Source of the DNA: Candidatus Latescibacterota bacterium
GTDB taxonomy: Bacteria > JAAXHH01
DNA: 64,000 nucleotides
NCBI GenBank assembly: GCA_012270975.1
Contig: JAAXHH010000121.1
Span: 160,279 to 224,278 of the forward strand
Direction: 5' to 3'
The translations under genes and the position numbers were made by a program. The notes under the pieces are model-generated. The model was not told where the DNA came from, made no database searches, and worked only from the letters and a program-made list of their open reading frames with translations. Of this stretch, positions 53,376 through 61,680 are shown in pieces; positions within the stretch are counted from its first letter, which is position 1, and each line of letters opens with the position of its first letter.

Positions 53376-54028
53376 CTTCCGGGCTCCTCCATTTCGTCCA
53401 GTACGCGATGGACGACGTGATAAATGACATCCTGTCCGAACCCCCGCCGTCCCAGGAAGGCGACCATGCGGCGGTGTGCCGCGTCGCGGTCGAGGCGGGC
53501 GTATCGATAGGTCTGTCGGCATAGCGCTTCGTAGGCACGCCCGGCTTCCCCTTTGCCGGATGCACTTTCCTCCAGGGCAGTTTCGACGATCTCGGCGTCG
53601 ATCCCCTTCTGCCTCAACTCCCGGCGCAGCAGGGACAGGCCGACCGGACGGCTGCGGAGGCGTTCGTCGATCCATTGGCGGGCGAAGCGGCCGTCGTCGA
53701 TCAGTCCCACGTGCTCGAGGCGGTCCAGTACCTCCTCGATAACGTCTTCCGGCCGGCCCCGGGATCTGAGTCTCACGGCCAGTTCGCGCCGGGTACGCAT
53801 GCGATGGTCGATGAGCCGGTGAGCTTCCGTCATGGCCCGGGCGACGCCGTCGGCCAGTTCCATTTCCCGCAGTCGTTCAGCGTCCATCGCCTGGCCGTCG
53901 ACCAGGCCGAAGCGCAGGAAAGTCTCTTCCGTGATCGTCAGGGTGCGTTCGCCGTCGACCGTCAGCCTGCGTTCCCGGCGCCGCCCGCTTCCCTGCGATC
54001 TAATATCCGTTATGGTCGGCATCGTCAT
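53372..54028 (-). CDS. recX: Regulatory protein RecX
   Basis: 218 residues. RecX repeats are visible: ALRLLDHRMRTRRELAVRLRSRG-type (AHRLIDHRMRTRRELAVRLRSRGRPEDVIEEVLDRLEHVGLIDDGRFARQWIDERL) and SLLRRELRQKGIDAEIVETAL. It inhibits RecA filament extension. recA itself is not present, although cinA (often beside recA) is two genes away. Its start overlaps the thpR stop (ATGA). Confidence 0.88.
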   Translation of the reverse strand: MTMPTITDIRSQGSGRRRERRLTVDGERTLTITEETFLRFGLVDGQAMDAERLREMELADGVARAMTEAHRLIDHRMRTRRELAVRLRSRGRPEDVIEEVLDRLEHVGLIDDGRFARQWIDERLRSRPVGLSLLRRELRQKGIDAEIVETALEESASGKGEAGRAYEALCRQTYRYARLDRDAAHRRMVAFLGRRGFGQDVIYHVVHRVLDEMEEPGS

Positions 54029-54582
54029 CCCAGTTCGACGTGATCGATGACCGTGTAAACCGGTCCGCCGGGCTTCAGGTCACTCTTCACCACCGCCACA
54101 CGGGTCACCGGGAACGGTTCGGTCTCGAACGCCGCGGTCCGTACCAAGTCCGTGAGTTTCGCCAGGCCCCGCGGCGACCGTACCCGGCCAATGGTCAGGT
54201 GGGGCGAAAAGGGCCTTTCCTCGCGAACGAAGCCGCGGGTGTGCAATTCGCTTTCGATGCGCTGCTGCATGGCGGTCAGTTCGTCCCTGCCGTCACGGAC
54301 CGAAACCCAGAAAACGCGGGGCCGGTTCAGGTCAGGGAAGGCGCCCACGCGTCCCAGCGTCAGGTCGAAGGAACGTATCGGATCCAGGGCTTCACTCAGC
54401 CCATCCCGTACCACCGCCGGCTGGTAGGCCGCTTCGATATTGCCAAGGAACTTCAGCGTGATGTGGATGTTGCCCGGTTCGACCCACTTGACATCGGTCC
54501 CTGTACCCTTCAGTCGATTTTCCAGTTCCGCGATCTTGTTTTTTATGGTATCCGGTACTTCCACGGCAATGAACGTGCGCAT
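54025..54582 (-). CDS. thpR: RNA 2',3'-cyclic phosphodiesterase
   Basis: 185 residues. Two-histidine (2H) motifs: HITLKFLG starting at residue 40 and HLTIGRVR about 90 residues later, the catalytic pair of LigT/ThpR enzymes. They hydrolyse 2',3'-cyclic phosphates or ligate tRNA halves in vitro. It lies between cinA and recX. Confidence 0.92.
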   Translation of the reverse strand: MRTFIAVEVPDTIKNKIAELENRLKGTGTDVKWVEPGNIHITLKFLGNIEAAYQPAVVRDGLSEALDPIRSFDLTLGRVGAFPDLNRPRVFWVSVRDGRDELTAMQQRIESELHTRGFVREERPFSPHLTIGRVRSPRGLAKLTDLVRTAAFETEPFPVTRVAVVKSDLKPGGPVYTVIDHVELG

Positions 54583-54600
54583 CGATGGCCTTTCTACAGT

Positions 54601-54643
54601 ATAAATGGACTTTCAGTTCCCCATAAACGGATTTTCAGTTCCC
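54601..54643. repeat. 21-bp duplication of the cinA 3' end
   Basis: 54601-54621 and 54623-54643 are near-identical (two differences, 22-bp period). The inner copy encodes the last residues of CinA and the outer overlaps the stop and the gap to thpR. Confidence 0.6.
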
Positions 54644-55887
54644 CCGGCGACGCGGGTGAGCGCCTGCCGAAGCAGGTTCAGGGCGGCCAGGGCGGACCGC
54701 GTCTTGTTGACGTGCCGGTCCGGACCCAGCATGAGCTTCCGCGTCTCGACACCGGCTGCCGTGGCCAGTCCCAGGTAGACCAGGCCGACGGGTTTTTCCG
54801 GGGTACCGCCGCCGGGCCCCGCGACGCCCGTCGTGGACAGGCCGTATGTGGCTCCGCTGGTTCGCCTCACCCCCTGGGCCATGGCGGCCGCCGTTTCCGC
54901 GCTGACCGCGCCGTGTCGCTCGATCGTCCCGGCCGGAACCTCCAGGCGCGCCATTTTCGCGGCATTGCTATAGGATACGACCCCTTCCAGCAAGTAATCG
55001 GAACTGCCAGGGACGTCGGTCATGCGGGAGGCAACGAGGCCGCCGGTGCAGGATTCGGCGACCGCCACCGTGGCGCCTGTTTCACGGAGCAGGCGCCCGA
55101 CCACTTCTTCGAGGGTATCGTCGTCCATGCCGTAGATATGTTCACCGGCCCGTGCGACCAGTTTGGATTCGACGGCTCCGATGCGCCGCCGGGCTTCCTC
55201 CTCGCTGCCGCCCTCGGCCGTGAGACGCAGGTTTACGCCGGTTTCCTGGGGCAGGGAGGCGATCTTGACGTCCTCCGCCTCTTCGATGACGCGGCCGATG
55301 ATCTGGGAAAGGCTCGATTCGCCGATTCCCGTCGTGCGGATCCATCGGTGGAGGATGACCCGGCCCGCACCGTGGGCCTTCAGCCGGGGCAGGACCTGTT
55401 CGTTCAGCATCTTCTTCATCTCGCGGGGCACGCCCGGCATGACGAAGACGGCCGCGCCGTGGTGGCGCACCAGGAAACCCGGCGCCGTGCCGACGGGATT
55501 GTCGAGCACCTCGGCGTGCCTGGGCATATAGGCCTGGATGCGGTTCGATTCCGGCATGACCATGCCCCGCTGGGTGAACATGGCTTCCACCGTGTCCAGT
55601 ATATCGGGATGGAAGACCAGGTCCTGTCCGATCGCCTCCGCGATGACGGTCTTGGTCACGTCGTCATGGGTCGGTCCGAGTCCGCCCGTGACGAGTACCA
55701 CGTCCGCCTGCCGGCACACCATATCGAGCGCCTGGCCGATTCGGCCACCCTCGTCGCCCACGGTCATGGAACATACCGGTTCGATGCCGGCTGCCGTCAT
55801 GCGCTGGCCGATATAGGCGGCATTGGTATCGATGACGGAACCGTAGAGCAGTTCGTCGCCGATCGTGATGATCGCGGCGGATCTCAT
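54613..55887 (-). CDS. cinA: CinA-type competence/damage-inducible protein (nicotinamide-nucleotide amidase)
   Basis: 424 residues from the ATG at 55885-55887 (ATGA overlap with pgpA). N-terminal MoCF domain (AAIITIGDELLYGSVIDTNAAYIG, TGGLGPTHDD) and C-terminal amidase domain (VAVAESCTGGLVASRMTDVPGSSDYLLEGVVSYSNAAK, TGVAGPGGGTPEKPVG). The latter deamidates NMN in the NAD recycling pathway. Confidence 0.93.
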   Translation of the reverse strand: MRSAAIITIGDELLYGSVIDTNAAYIGQRMTAAGIEPVCSMTVGDEGGRIGQALDMVCRQADVVLVTGGLGPTHDDVTKTVIAEAIGQDLVFHPDILDTVEAMFTQRGMVMPESNRIQAYMPRHAEVLDNPVGTAPGFLVRHHGAAVFVMPGVPREMKKMLNEQVLPRLKAHGAGRVILHRWIRTTGIGESSLSQIIGRVIEEAEDVKIASLPQETGVNLRLTAEGGSEEEARRRIGAVESKLVARAGEHIYGMDDDTLEEVVGRLLRETGATVAVAESCTGGLVASRMTDVPGSSDYLLEGVVSYSNAAKMARLEVPAGTIERHGAVSAETAAAMAQGVRRTSGATYGLSTTGVAGPGGGTPEKPVGLVYLGLATAAGVETRKLMLGPDRHVNKTRSALAALNLLRQALTRVAGGTENPFMGN

Positions 55888-56339
55888 GACAGGAACCATC
55901 CCGTGAGCAATAACAGGAGATAGGTGTAGACCGCGGCGACGATGTCGTCCATCATGACCCCCAGCCCGCCGGGAAGGCGCTGCATGCCGTCGCAGGGGAA
56001 GGGTTTCCAGATGTCCAGGACGCGAAACAGGATGAAGCCGGCAGCGACCGTGAAGAGGTCGAACGGCATCCCGGCAAAGACGATCAGGACCCCGGTGACC
56101 TCGTCGATCACGATCTCCGGCCCGTCGTGACCGAACAGCGGTTCGGCCCGGTTCGATACCCAGATACCCAGAAGGAACAGTACCCCGGTAATCAGCAGGT
56201 AATAGGGAAGAGACAGGCCAAGGGGTCCGGACAGCACCCAGACCAGTCCGAGTCCGAGCAGGCTGCCGGCCGTGCCGGGCGCGCGGGGCGTATAGCCGAC
56301 GTAACATCCGGTCGACAGCAGGGTGATCAGGGCGCCCAT
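55884..56339 (-). CDS. pgpA: Phosphatidylglycerophosphatase A
   Basis: 151 residues from the ATG at 56337-56339, two bases after the pgsA stop; longer upstream readings are pgsA out of frame. GYTPRAPGTAGSLLGL and DEVTGVLIVFAG are PgpA signatures, and DIWKPFPCDGMQRLPGGLGVMMDDIVAAVY holds the Asp-rich active site. Removes phosphate from phosphatidylglycerol phosphate, the step after pgsA. Confidence 0.94.
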   Translation of the reverse strand: MGALITLLSTGCYVGYTPRAPGTAGSLLGLGLVWVLSGPLGLSLPYYLLITGVLFLLGIWVSNRAEPLFGHDGPEIVIDEVTGVLIVFAGMPFDLFTVAAGFILFRVLDIWKPFPCDGMQRLPGGLGVMMDDIVAAVYTYLLLLLTGWFLS

Positions 56340-56341
56340 GC

Positions 56342-56926
56342 CTACCTCAGCAGACTGGTGATGATCGACCGGTTCTTGACGACGTAGTCGAGGCCGGAAC
56401 TGACCGTGAGCGTCATGGAGACGAAGACCATGCCGTTGAGCACCCACCAGGCGATGTCGTCGAATCCCCCGTCCCACCGCCCTAAGGCGATCATCGTCGT
56501 CTGGACGTTGATGTAGAGCAGGATAATCACGATGACCACCATCTGCGAAGCCGTCTTCCACTTGGCGACCTGGGTCGGAAGGATCAGGAGCCCCCGGTAC
56601 GCCGCGATGCACCTCAGGCCGGTCACGATGAAGTCCCTGCCGATGATGACCAGGACCATCCAGGTGTAGATGTAGCCGAGGGACGCGAAGCAGATCAGGG
56701 CGGTGGAAGTGAGTATCTTGTCCGCCAGGGGGTCCATGAACTTCCCGAAACTAGTGATCACGCCGGTCTTGCGCGCCAGGTAGCCATCGTACAGATCGGT
56801 CAGCGAAGCGATCATGAAGATCACCAGGGCGATGTACCGTGTATACAATGTATCTACCAGGAAAAAGACCATGAAGATGGGACTCAGGATGATGCGGAAT
56901 ATGGTCAGTTTGTTTGGCAGATTCAT
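56342..56926 (-). CDS. pgsA: CDP-diacylglycerol-glycerol-3-phosphate 3-phosphatidyltransferase
   Basis: 194 residues from the ATG at 56924-56926; upstream readings are recR out of frame. CDP-alcohol phosphotransferase motif around residues 44-69: D-x2-DG-x2-AR-x8-G-x3-D-x3-D (DLYDGYLARKTG, FGKFMDPLAD). At least five membrane helices. It makes phosphatidylglycerol phosphate, with pgpA following directly. Confidence 0.95.
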   Translation of the reverse strand: MNLPNKLTIFRIILSPIFMVFFLVDTLYTRYIALVIFMIASLTDLYDGYLARKTGVITSFGKFMDPLADKILTSTALICFASLGYIYTWMVLVIIGRDFIVTGLRCIAAYRGLLILPTQVAKWKTASQMVVIVIILLYINVQTTMIALGRWDGGFDDIAWWVLNGMVFVSMTLTVSSGLDYVVKNRSIITSLLR

Positions 56927-56976
56927 GGCGGCAAGGGACCGGGAGATCGGTTCGGCGATTGTATTACGGTTCCGGG

Positions 56977-57579
56977 TTACAACTCCGTGCGACCTTCGAG
57001 GGCGCGGGCAAGGGTCACTTCGTCGGCGTATTCCAGGTCGCCGCCCATGGGAAGACCCCGGGCGAGGCGGGTAACCCGCACGCCCAGGGGCTTGATCAGC
57101 CGGCTCAGGTACAGCGCGGTGGCTTCTCCTTCGATATTTGGATTGGTCGCGATGATGACCTCTTCCACCGAATCGCCCATCCGCTGCACGAGTTCCCGGG
57201 CGCGTATGTCGTCCGGGGTGATGTTGTCGAGGGGCGAAAGCGCGCCGTGGAGTACGTGGTACAGGCCCCGGTACTCTCCCGTGCTTTCGAGCGTGATCAC
57301 GTCCCGGGGTTCTTCCACGACGCAGATGGTCTCCGGTTTTCTGCGGGCATCGTGACAGATCCCGCATGTTTCGGACTCGGTGATGTTCCAGCAAACGTTG
57401 CAGTAACGGACCTTCTCCTTCACCGCGCGAATGGCGTCAGACAGCGAAAAGGCCCGTTCGGCCGGTCCCTTCAGAATATGGAAGGCCAGCCGCTGCGCCG
57501 TCACTCTGCCGATATTGGGCAGGCGGCTCAGTTCGTCCACCAGGATGGCCAGGGTCTCTGAACTGTACTTGCGCACCAT
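56977..57579 (-). CDS. recR: Recombination protein RecR
   Basis: 200 residues, family length. Helix-hairpin-helix (RLPNIGRVTAQRLAFHIL), four-cysteine zinc finger (CNVCWNITESETCGICHD) and Toprim domain (ICVVEEPRDVITLESTGEYRGLYHVLHGALSPLD). Works with RecF/RecO in gap repair. Part of the dnaX-ebfC-recR cluster. Confidence 0.96.
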   Translation of the reverse strand: MVRKYSSETLAILVDELSRLPNIGRVTAQRLAFHILKGPAERAFSLSDAIRAVKEKVRYCNVCWNITESETCGICHDARRKPETICVVEEPRDVITLESTGEYRGLYHVLHGALSPLDNITPDDIRARELVQRMGDSVEEVIIATNPNIEGEATALYLSRLIKPLGVRVTRLARGLPMGGDLEYADEVTLARALEGRTEL

Positions 57580-57633
57580 GGGTTATTACCGGTGAATTGG
57601 ACCAGAATCGGTGAAACGCCGCGGGACGGGACG

Positions 57634-57945
57634 TTACAGGCCGGGGATGTTCAGTCCACCGGTGAGCTGTCCCATCTCCTGGTTCACCATTTCCTGCGCC
57701 TTCTGCTGGCCCTGATTGACGGCGGCCAGCACGAGATCTTCGAGCATCTCAACGTCCTCGGGGTCGACCACGGCCGGGTCGATCCTGATCTCCACCACGC
57801 TCATCTTGCCGTCGACCACCGCGGTTACCATGCCACCGCCGGCCGTGCCTTCGACCCGGCGATCGGCGATTTCCTCCTGAAGCCGCATCATCTTCTTCTG
57901 CATCTTCTGCATCTGCTTCATCATACCTGACATGCCCTTGGCCAT
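57634..57945 (-). CDS. ebfC: YbaB/EbfC nucleoid-associated protein
   Basis: 103 residues. MAKGMSGMMKQMQKMQKKMMRLQEEIADRRVEGTAGGGMVTAVVDGK, then IRIDPAVVDPEDVEMLEDLVLAAVNQGQQKA, is standard for the family, which forms DNA-binding dimers. AAAGGA precedes the ATG. Order dnaX-ebfC-recR is conserved. Confidence 0.95.
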   Translation of the reverse strand: MAKGMSGMMKQMQKMQKKMMRLQEEIADRRVEGTAGGGMVTAVVDGKMSVVEIRIDPAVVDPEDVEMLEDLVLAAVNQGQQKAQEMVNQEMGQLTGGLNIPGL

Positions 57946-58022
57946 AACCCTGTCCTTTCCTGTTTTTTATCGACCGCGTACAGTCCGCGTATAGTCCGCG
58001 GCTCGTCCGCGGCGACCCGGCC

Positions 58023-60026
58023 TCAGTCGGTCACGATCTGGCCGTCGAACGTCTCCACGATCTTCATGACGGCCGGATCTTTCGCAGCGGCGGAACGCGC
58101 ACCGGTCATCTTCCCGACCGATGTACCGGTCGGCGAGGTTTTCTGTTCATCCTTCACGAAATCTTCAACTGCGCCAGGGTGTTCGTCCAGACCGGTCCCG
58201 ACGTCATCCGCCCTGCTGCTATCGTCGTTCGTCCCGGACCCGGCGTCGTCTGCAGCGGTACTATCATTGACCTCGCACTTGATCCGAACCGGGATTCCCA
58301 GCGCTTTGGCGCATACTTTCTGTATCAACACAGCGGTCTCACGCTTCTCGGCCTGCTCTTTATGAAAGACCTGTTTGGTCCCGAACCTGAGGGTGATCGT
58401 AGCGGACCGCCCAGACCGGACATCTTCGTCGGTGGCGCACGAAGAAACCTCCGCATGAGCCAGCAAACTGCCCAGACCACTACGCTGCGCTGTGATCTCC
58501 TTCACGATGGCGGGCCACCGGTTGCGGACTTCCTGGAGCTCAAGCGCCGGTGCAATCGCCGTGGTCGTCGCAGACTCCGCAGGCATCTCGCGGTCTTCAG
58601 GCTCCGGGACGGTCGGTGCGGTCCGTGTTCCCTGCGGTGGGTCCGGAGGCTGGGAAGAGGACGTGGCCTGGTCCCGGGAAGGGGACGTGACTGGCACCTC
58701 GCCGGTCACAGACCCCGATTCATCGGCACTTCGCGCTGCGGGACGCGCTGCGGGACGCGCTTCGGAACGGGTGGATTCCGGCGCGCCGGCGATCGGTTTC
58801 GCTTCTTCGGAGCCCTCTGAATCGGAAGCCTCTGTGCCGGAAGTCTCTGTGCCGGAGCCCACTTCTTCCTCTCCCGTTCCAACGTGCCGGGCCAATTCGG
58901 ACAGCCGGGCCATGACGTCCGTCAACTGCACGGACCTGGCCATGCGGATCATGCGGACGATGCCCGTCTCGAGCTGCACCCGGGGGAGTGTGCTTTGCCT
59001 GACGGATTGTTCCATCTGCGTGGCCAGTTGAGACAGCCTGAGCAGGTCTTCCGTCTCGAATCGCGCCACCTGTTCCCGGTAGCGGTCGAGTTCCAGCGCG
59101 GCGGCGCCGAGCAACGTATCCGCTTCAGGAGCCGCCTTGACGACGAGCAGGTTGCGCAGGTGTTCCAGGACGCCCAGGATGATCTCTTCCAGGTCGTGGC
59201 CCTGCCGGAAGATCCGGTCGACCAGGTCGAGCCCCCGGGGGACGTCCTGGTCCGCCACGATGTCGAGCAGTTCGAAATAGACGTCCTGGTCCACGACACC
59301 CAGAACCTCCGCCGCTTCGCGGGCGGTCAACCCGGTGCCGCCGAAGGCGACGACCTGGTCCAGCAGGCTTTCGGCGTCCCGCATGCTGCCGTCCACCCGG
59401 CGCGCGATGAGGGCGAGGGCTTCGCGCTGGACGTCATACCCGCTCCTTTCGCTGATCATGGCGAGGTGTTCCACGATGGTGGGCCCCGATATGCGCCGGA
59501 AGTCGAAGCGCTGGCACCGGGAGAGCACGGTGGGGATCACCTTCCGGGGGTCCGTGGTCGCGAAGATGAAGTACACGTGGGCAGGCGGCTCTTCAAGCGT
59601 CTTCAACAGGGCGTTGAAGGCCTCCTTGGTCAGCATGTGCACTTCATCGATGATGTAGATCTTGTGCTTGCCCTGGCTGGGCGTGTACTTGACGCTCTCG
59701 AGCAGATGCGTCCGGACCTGCTCGACCCGGTTGTTGGAGGCGCCGTCGATCTCCAGCACGTCGACGCTGCGTCCTTCCGAGATCTCCCGGCAAATCGTGC
59801 AGGCGTTGCAGGGCGTTACGGTGGGGCCGTCGACGCAGTTCAGCGCCTTGGCCAGGATGCGGGCGGTGGTCGTCTTGCCCACGCCGCGGGGACCGGCGAA
59901 CAGGTAGGCATGGGCGATCTTGCCGGCCTGAATGGCGTTTTTCAGCGTGGTGGTGACGTGTTCCTGGCCGATTACGCCGTCGAATTCCTGGGGACGCCAT
60001 TTTCGGGCCGTGACTTCGTAGGCCAA
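58023..60026 (-). CDS. dnaX: DNA polymerase III subunit gamma/tau
   Basis: 667 residues from a TTG at 60024-60026, about 9 bases after GGAGG. AAA+ motor: Walker A GPRGVGKTTTARILAKALNC (about residues 45-64), zinc module CNACTICREI, Walker B IYIIDEVHML, sensor 1 FIFATTDPRKV. A long, Ser/Thr/Glu/Pro-rich linker (about 385-490) with repeated ARPAARPAA blocks precedes a C-terminal tau-type domain. No obvious slippery heptamer for a gamma-producing frameshift was noticed. Loads the beta clamp. Confidence 0.96.
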   Translation of the reverse strand: MAYEVTARKWRPQEFDGVIGQEHVTTTLKNAIQAGKIAHAYLFAGPRGVGKTTTARILAKALNCVDGPTVTPCNACTICREISEGRSVDVLEIDGASNNRVEQVRTHLLESVKYTPSQGKHKIYIIDEVHMLTKEAFNALLKTLEEPPAHVYFIFATTDPRKVIPTVLSRCQRFDFRRISGPTIVEHLAMISERSGYDVQREALALIARRVDGSMRDAESLLDQVVAFGGTGLTAREAAEVLGVVDQDVYFELLDIVADQDVPRGLDLVDRIFRQGHDLEEIILGVLEHLRNLLVVKAAPEADTLLGAAALELDRYREQVARFETEDLLRLSQLATQMEQSVRQSTLPRVQLETGIVRMIRMARSVQLTDVMARLSELARHVGTGEEEVGSGTETSGTEASDSEGSEEAKPIAGAPESTRSEARPAARPAARSADESGSVTGEVPVTSPSRDQATSSSQPPDPPQGTRTAPTVPEPEDREMPAESATTTAIAPALELQEVRNRWPAIVKEITAQRSGLGSLLAHAEVSSCATDEDVRSGRSATITLRFGTKQVFHKEQAEKRETAVLIQKVCAKALGIPVRIKCEVNDSTAADDAGSGTNDDSSRADDVGTGLDEHPGAVEDFVKDEQKTSPTGTSVGKMTGARSAAAKDPAVMKIVETFDGQIVTD

Positions 60027-60151
60027 TGCCCAACCTCCATGCCTGGTTTACACGGAACGAGAGGCAGGTGGAACGGGGCGGTACGGGTTAAGCGGTCGTG
60101 CACCCACCCTCGAATCTCCTTGTATCGGGGCATCCGTGCCGCCGGCTCCGG

Positions 60152-60243
60152 CCAGGCGCTCCCGCGGCACACGATTCAGTCGCTTACCGCTGCTACCTTC
60201 CGGTCCTGACGGGGTTGGGCGTTGTCACGTTGCGCGGGACCTG
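60152..60243 (-). ncRNA. ffs: Signal recognition particle RNA (4.5S type)
   Basis: About 92 bases on the minus strand. It contains the conserved core GTCAGGACCGGAAGGTAGCAGC of domain IV (Ffh-binding, GGAA tetraloop) and terminal complementary segments TCCCGCG and CGCGGGA that close the rod. Ends are approximate. It lies upstream of dnaX on the same strand. Confidence 0.9.
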
Positions 60244-60433
60244 ACTTTCAATACCGGATGCAGCGCATACCGGCGACGCAAGTGCGATCCTCGGGATGGG
60301 TATTCGACCCCGCTGTAGCGGATTGCGGGTTACAGGGCACCGCTAACTCCCCATCTAGCACGACCGTAAACGTACCGAGCTGACGTTCCGGGTTGCCAGG
60401 CACGCCGGCTCACGGCGTCCCCGGCCTTCCGAG

Positions 60434-60506
60434 TGGAGCAGAGCGGAATCGAACCGCCGACCTCCAGATTGCGATTCTGGCGCTCTCCCAACTGAGCTAC
60501 TGCCCC
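60434..60506 (-). tRNA. tRNA-Ala (CGC)
   Basis: 73 bases on the minus strand. Acceptor GGGGCAG with CTGCTCC (one G-T), anticodon stem CCAGA/TCTGG enclosing ATCGCAA, anticodon CGC (codon GCG), discriminator A. CCA is not encoded. Confidence 0.93.
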
Positions 60507-60596
60507 AAAAATCCGTGGAACGAGGCGGGTTCGGCAAGAACCGGGCAAGGCAGGTCCCGCACCCCTTCGTTCCGATTCCGGTTTCCCGGTTTTCAA

Positions 60597-60682
60597 CGGA
60601 GAGGGTGGGATTCGAACCCACGGTCCACATGGTGAACACACGCTCTCCAGGCGTGCCGATTCAACCGCTCTCGCACCTCTCC
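60597..60682 (-). tRNA. tRNA-Ser (GGA)
   Basis: 86 bases on the minus strand with a long variable arm, acceptor GGAGAGG with CCTCTCC, anticodon stem CACGC/GCGTG, loop CTGGAGA, anticodon GGA (UCC/UCU). It marks the border to the AT-richer restriction-modification segment. Confidence 0.93.
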
Positions 60683-61116
60683 CAGGTCTATAGATTCAAC
60701 TTTCACTTTGCATGGCCGGTTAGCCCGCCCTATTCTCGAAGACAAAAGAATAGTCTATCAGTATTGATGCGAAACGATTGCGTTGGAACCTTTGTCCAAC
60801 CTGTTCTCTAACACAGCCCTGTTTCTTCCACCTGTAAATTCCATTGTCTAAGCTTGTTGTCGGGCCTATAAATACACAAACATGTACCCGAAGAACCCGA
60901 TATCATCCGCAGGTTCTAAGCATAGTCAGAACGATCAATTTAATAGATTTGGTAACCAGAAACAACAGGATTTTCAACTGTTAAATGTCAGTAAAACCAC
61001 GTAACTCGTTCTATTTTCGCCATATTGGTACTGACAACGATTATGGCATTTAGTTCAATGGTAAAGGTAGTAACAGCAAAGGCGTTTCGAGCATCAAAAT
61101 GATATGAGCGTCGCGT
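60683..61116. other. 434-bp AT-rich gene-free stretch
   Basis: Between tRNA-Ser and vsr. No supported coding region. Short reading frames crossing the tRNA are spurious. The sudden drop in GC here marks the start of the acquired segment. No clear tRNA-end duplication was recognised inside it. Confidence 0.55.
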
Positions 61117-61575
61117 ATGGACACGGTCTCAAAAACGAAACGAAGCGAAATCATGTCTCGAATCAAGAGTCGAGACAGCAAAATCGAGATTACGTTTCGA
61201 AAAGAGCTTTGGCGTCGTGGATTTCGGTACCTGAAAAATCCGACCAAGTATTTCGGGAAACCCGATATAGTGTTACCCAAATACCATACAGTAATCTTTA
61301 TAGATTCGTGTTTCTGGCATGGTTGCAAGAAACACTGCCGTATGCCAACATCAAGGACCGAATACTGGTATAAAAAAATAAAACGAAACCGACAGAGAGA
61401 CAAAGTCGTCAACAAGCATTATAGGAAGACAAGATGGAACGTCATACGAATCTGGGAACATGATTTAAAACGGCAAGGCTTCCGGTTTGATTTTGACATG
61501 ATAGGGAGACGTAAGCCGTTTCTCTTGCGAGTATTGTCTGCTATATCAGATCGATTAGGTATCGGTCTGTCTTGA
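61117..61575 (+). CDS. vsr: Very short patch repair endonuclease
   Basis: 152 residues. Typical Vsr layout: N-terminal SEIMSRIKSRDSKIEITFRKELW, FGKPDIVLPKYHTVIFIDSCFWHGCKKHC with catalytic D50 and H68 positions, then RTEYWYKKIKRNRQRDK and VIRIWEHDLK. It nicks next to T:G mismatches from deaminated 5-methylcytosine, so it pairs with the methyltransferase about 100 bases downstream. Composition is low GC. Confidence 0.93.
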   Translation: MDTVSKTKRSEIMSRIKSRDSKIEITFRKELWRRGFRYLKNPTKYFGKPDIVLPKYHTVIFIDSCFWHGCKKHCRMPTSRTEYWYKKIKRNRQRDKVVNKHYRKTRWNVIRIWEHDLKRQGFRFDFDMIGRRKPFLLRVLSAISDRLGIGLS

Positions 61576-61680
61576 GAGAACATCGGCAGTACTATCTAGC
61601 ATTTCCTTATTGGGGAACCGCTAGATAAGAAAGGTTAATTCAACTTGCGCAGGTAATGTTACCTTACTTATATATCTAGT

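Noticed and set aside
60515..60811. 98-residue plus-strand frame containing ERVGFEPTV
   Set aside because: Antisense of tRNA-Ser; a spurious frame of the same kind.
61050..61415. 121-residue minus-strand frame
   Set aside because: Antisense of vsr; the hydrophobic look comes from the complement of Lys/Arg codons.
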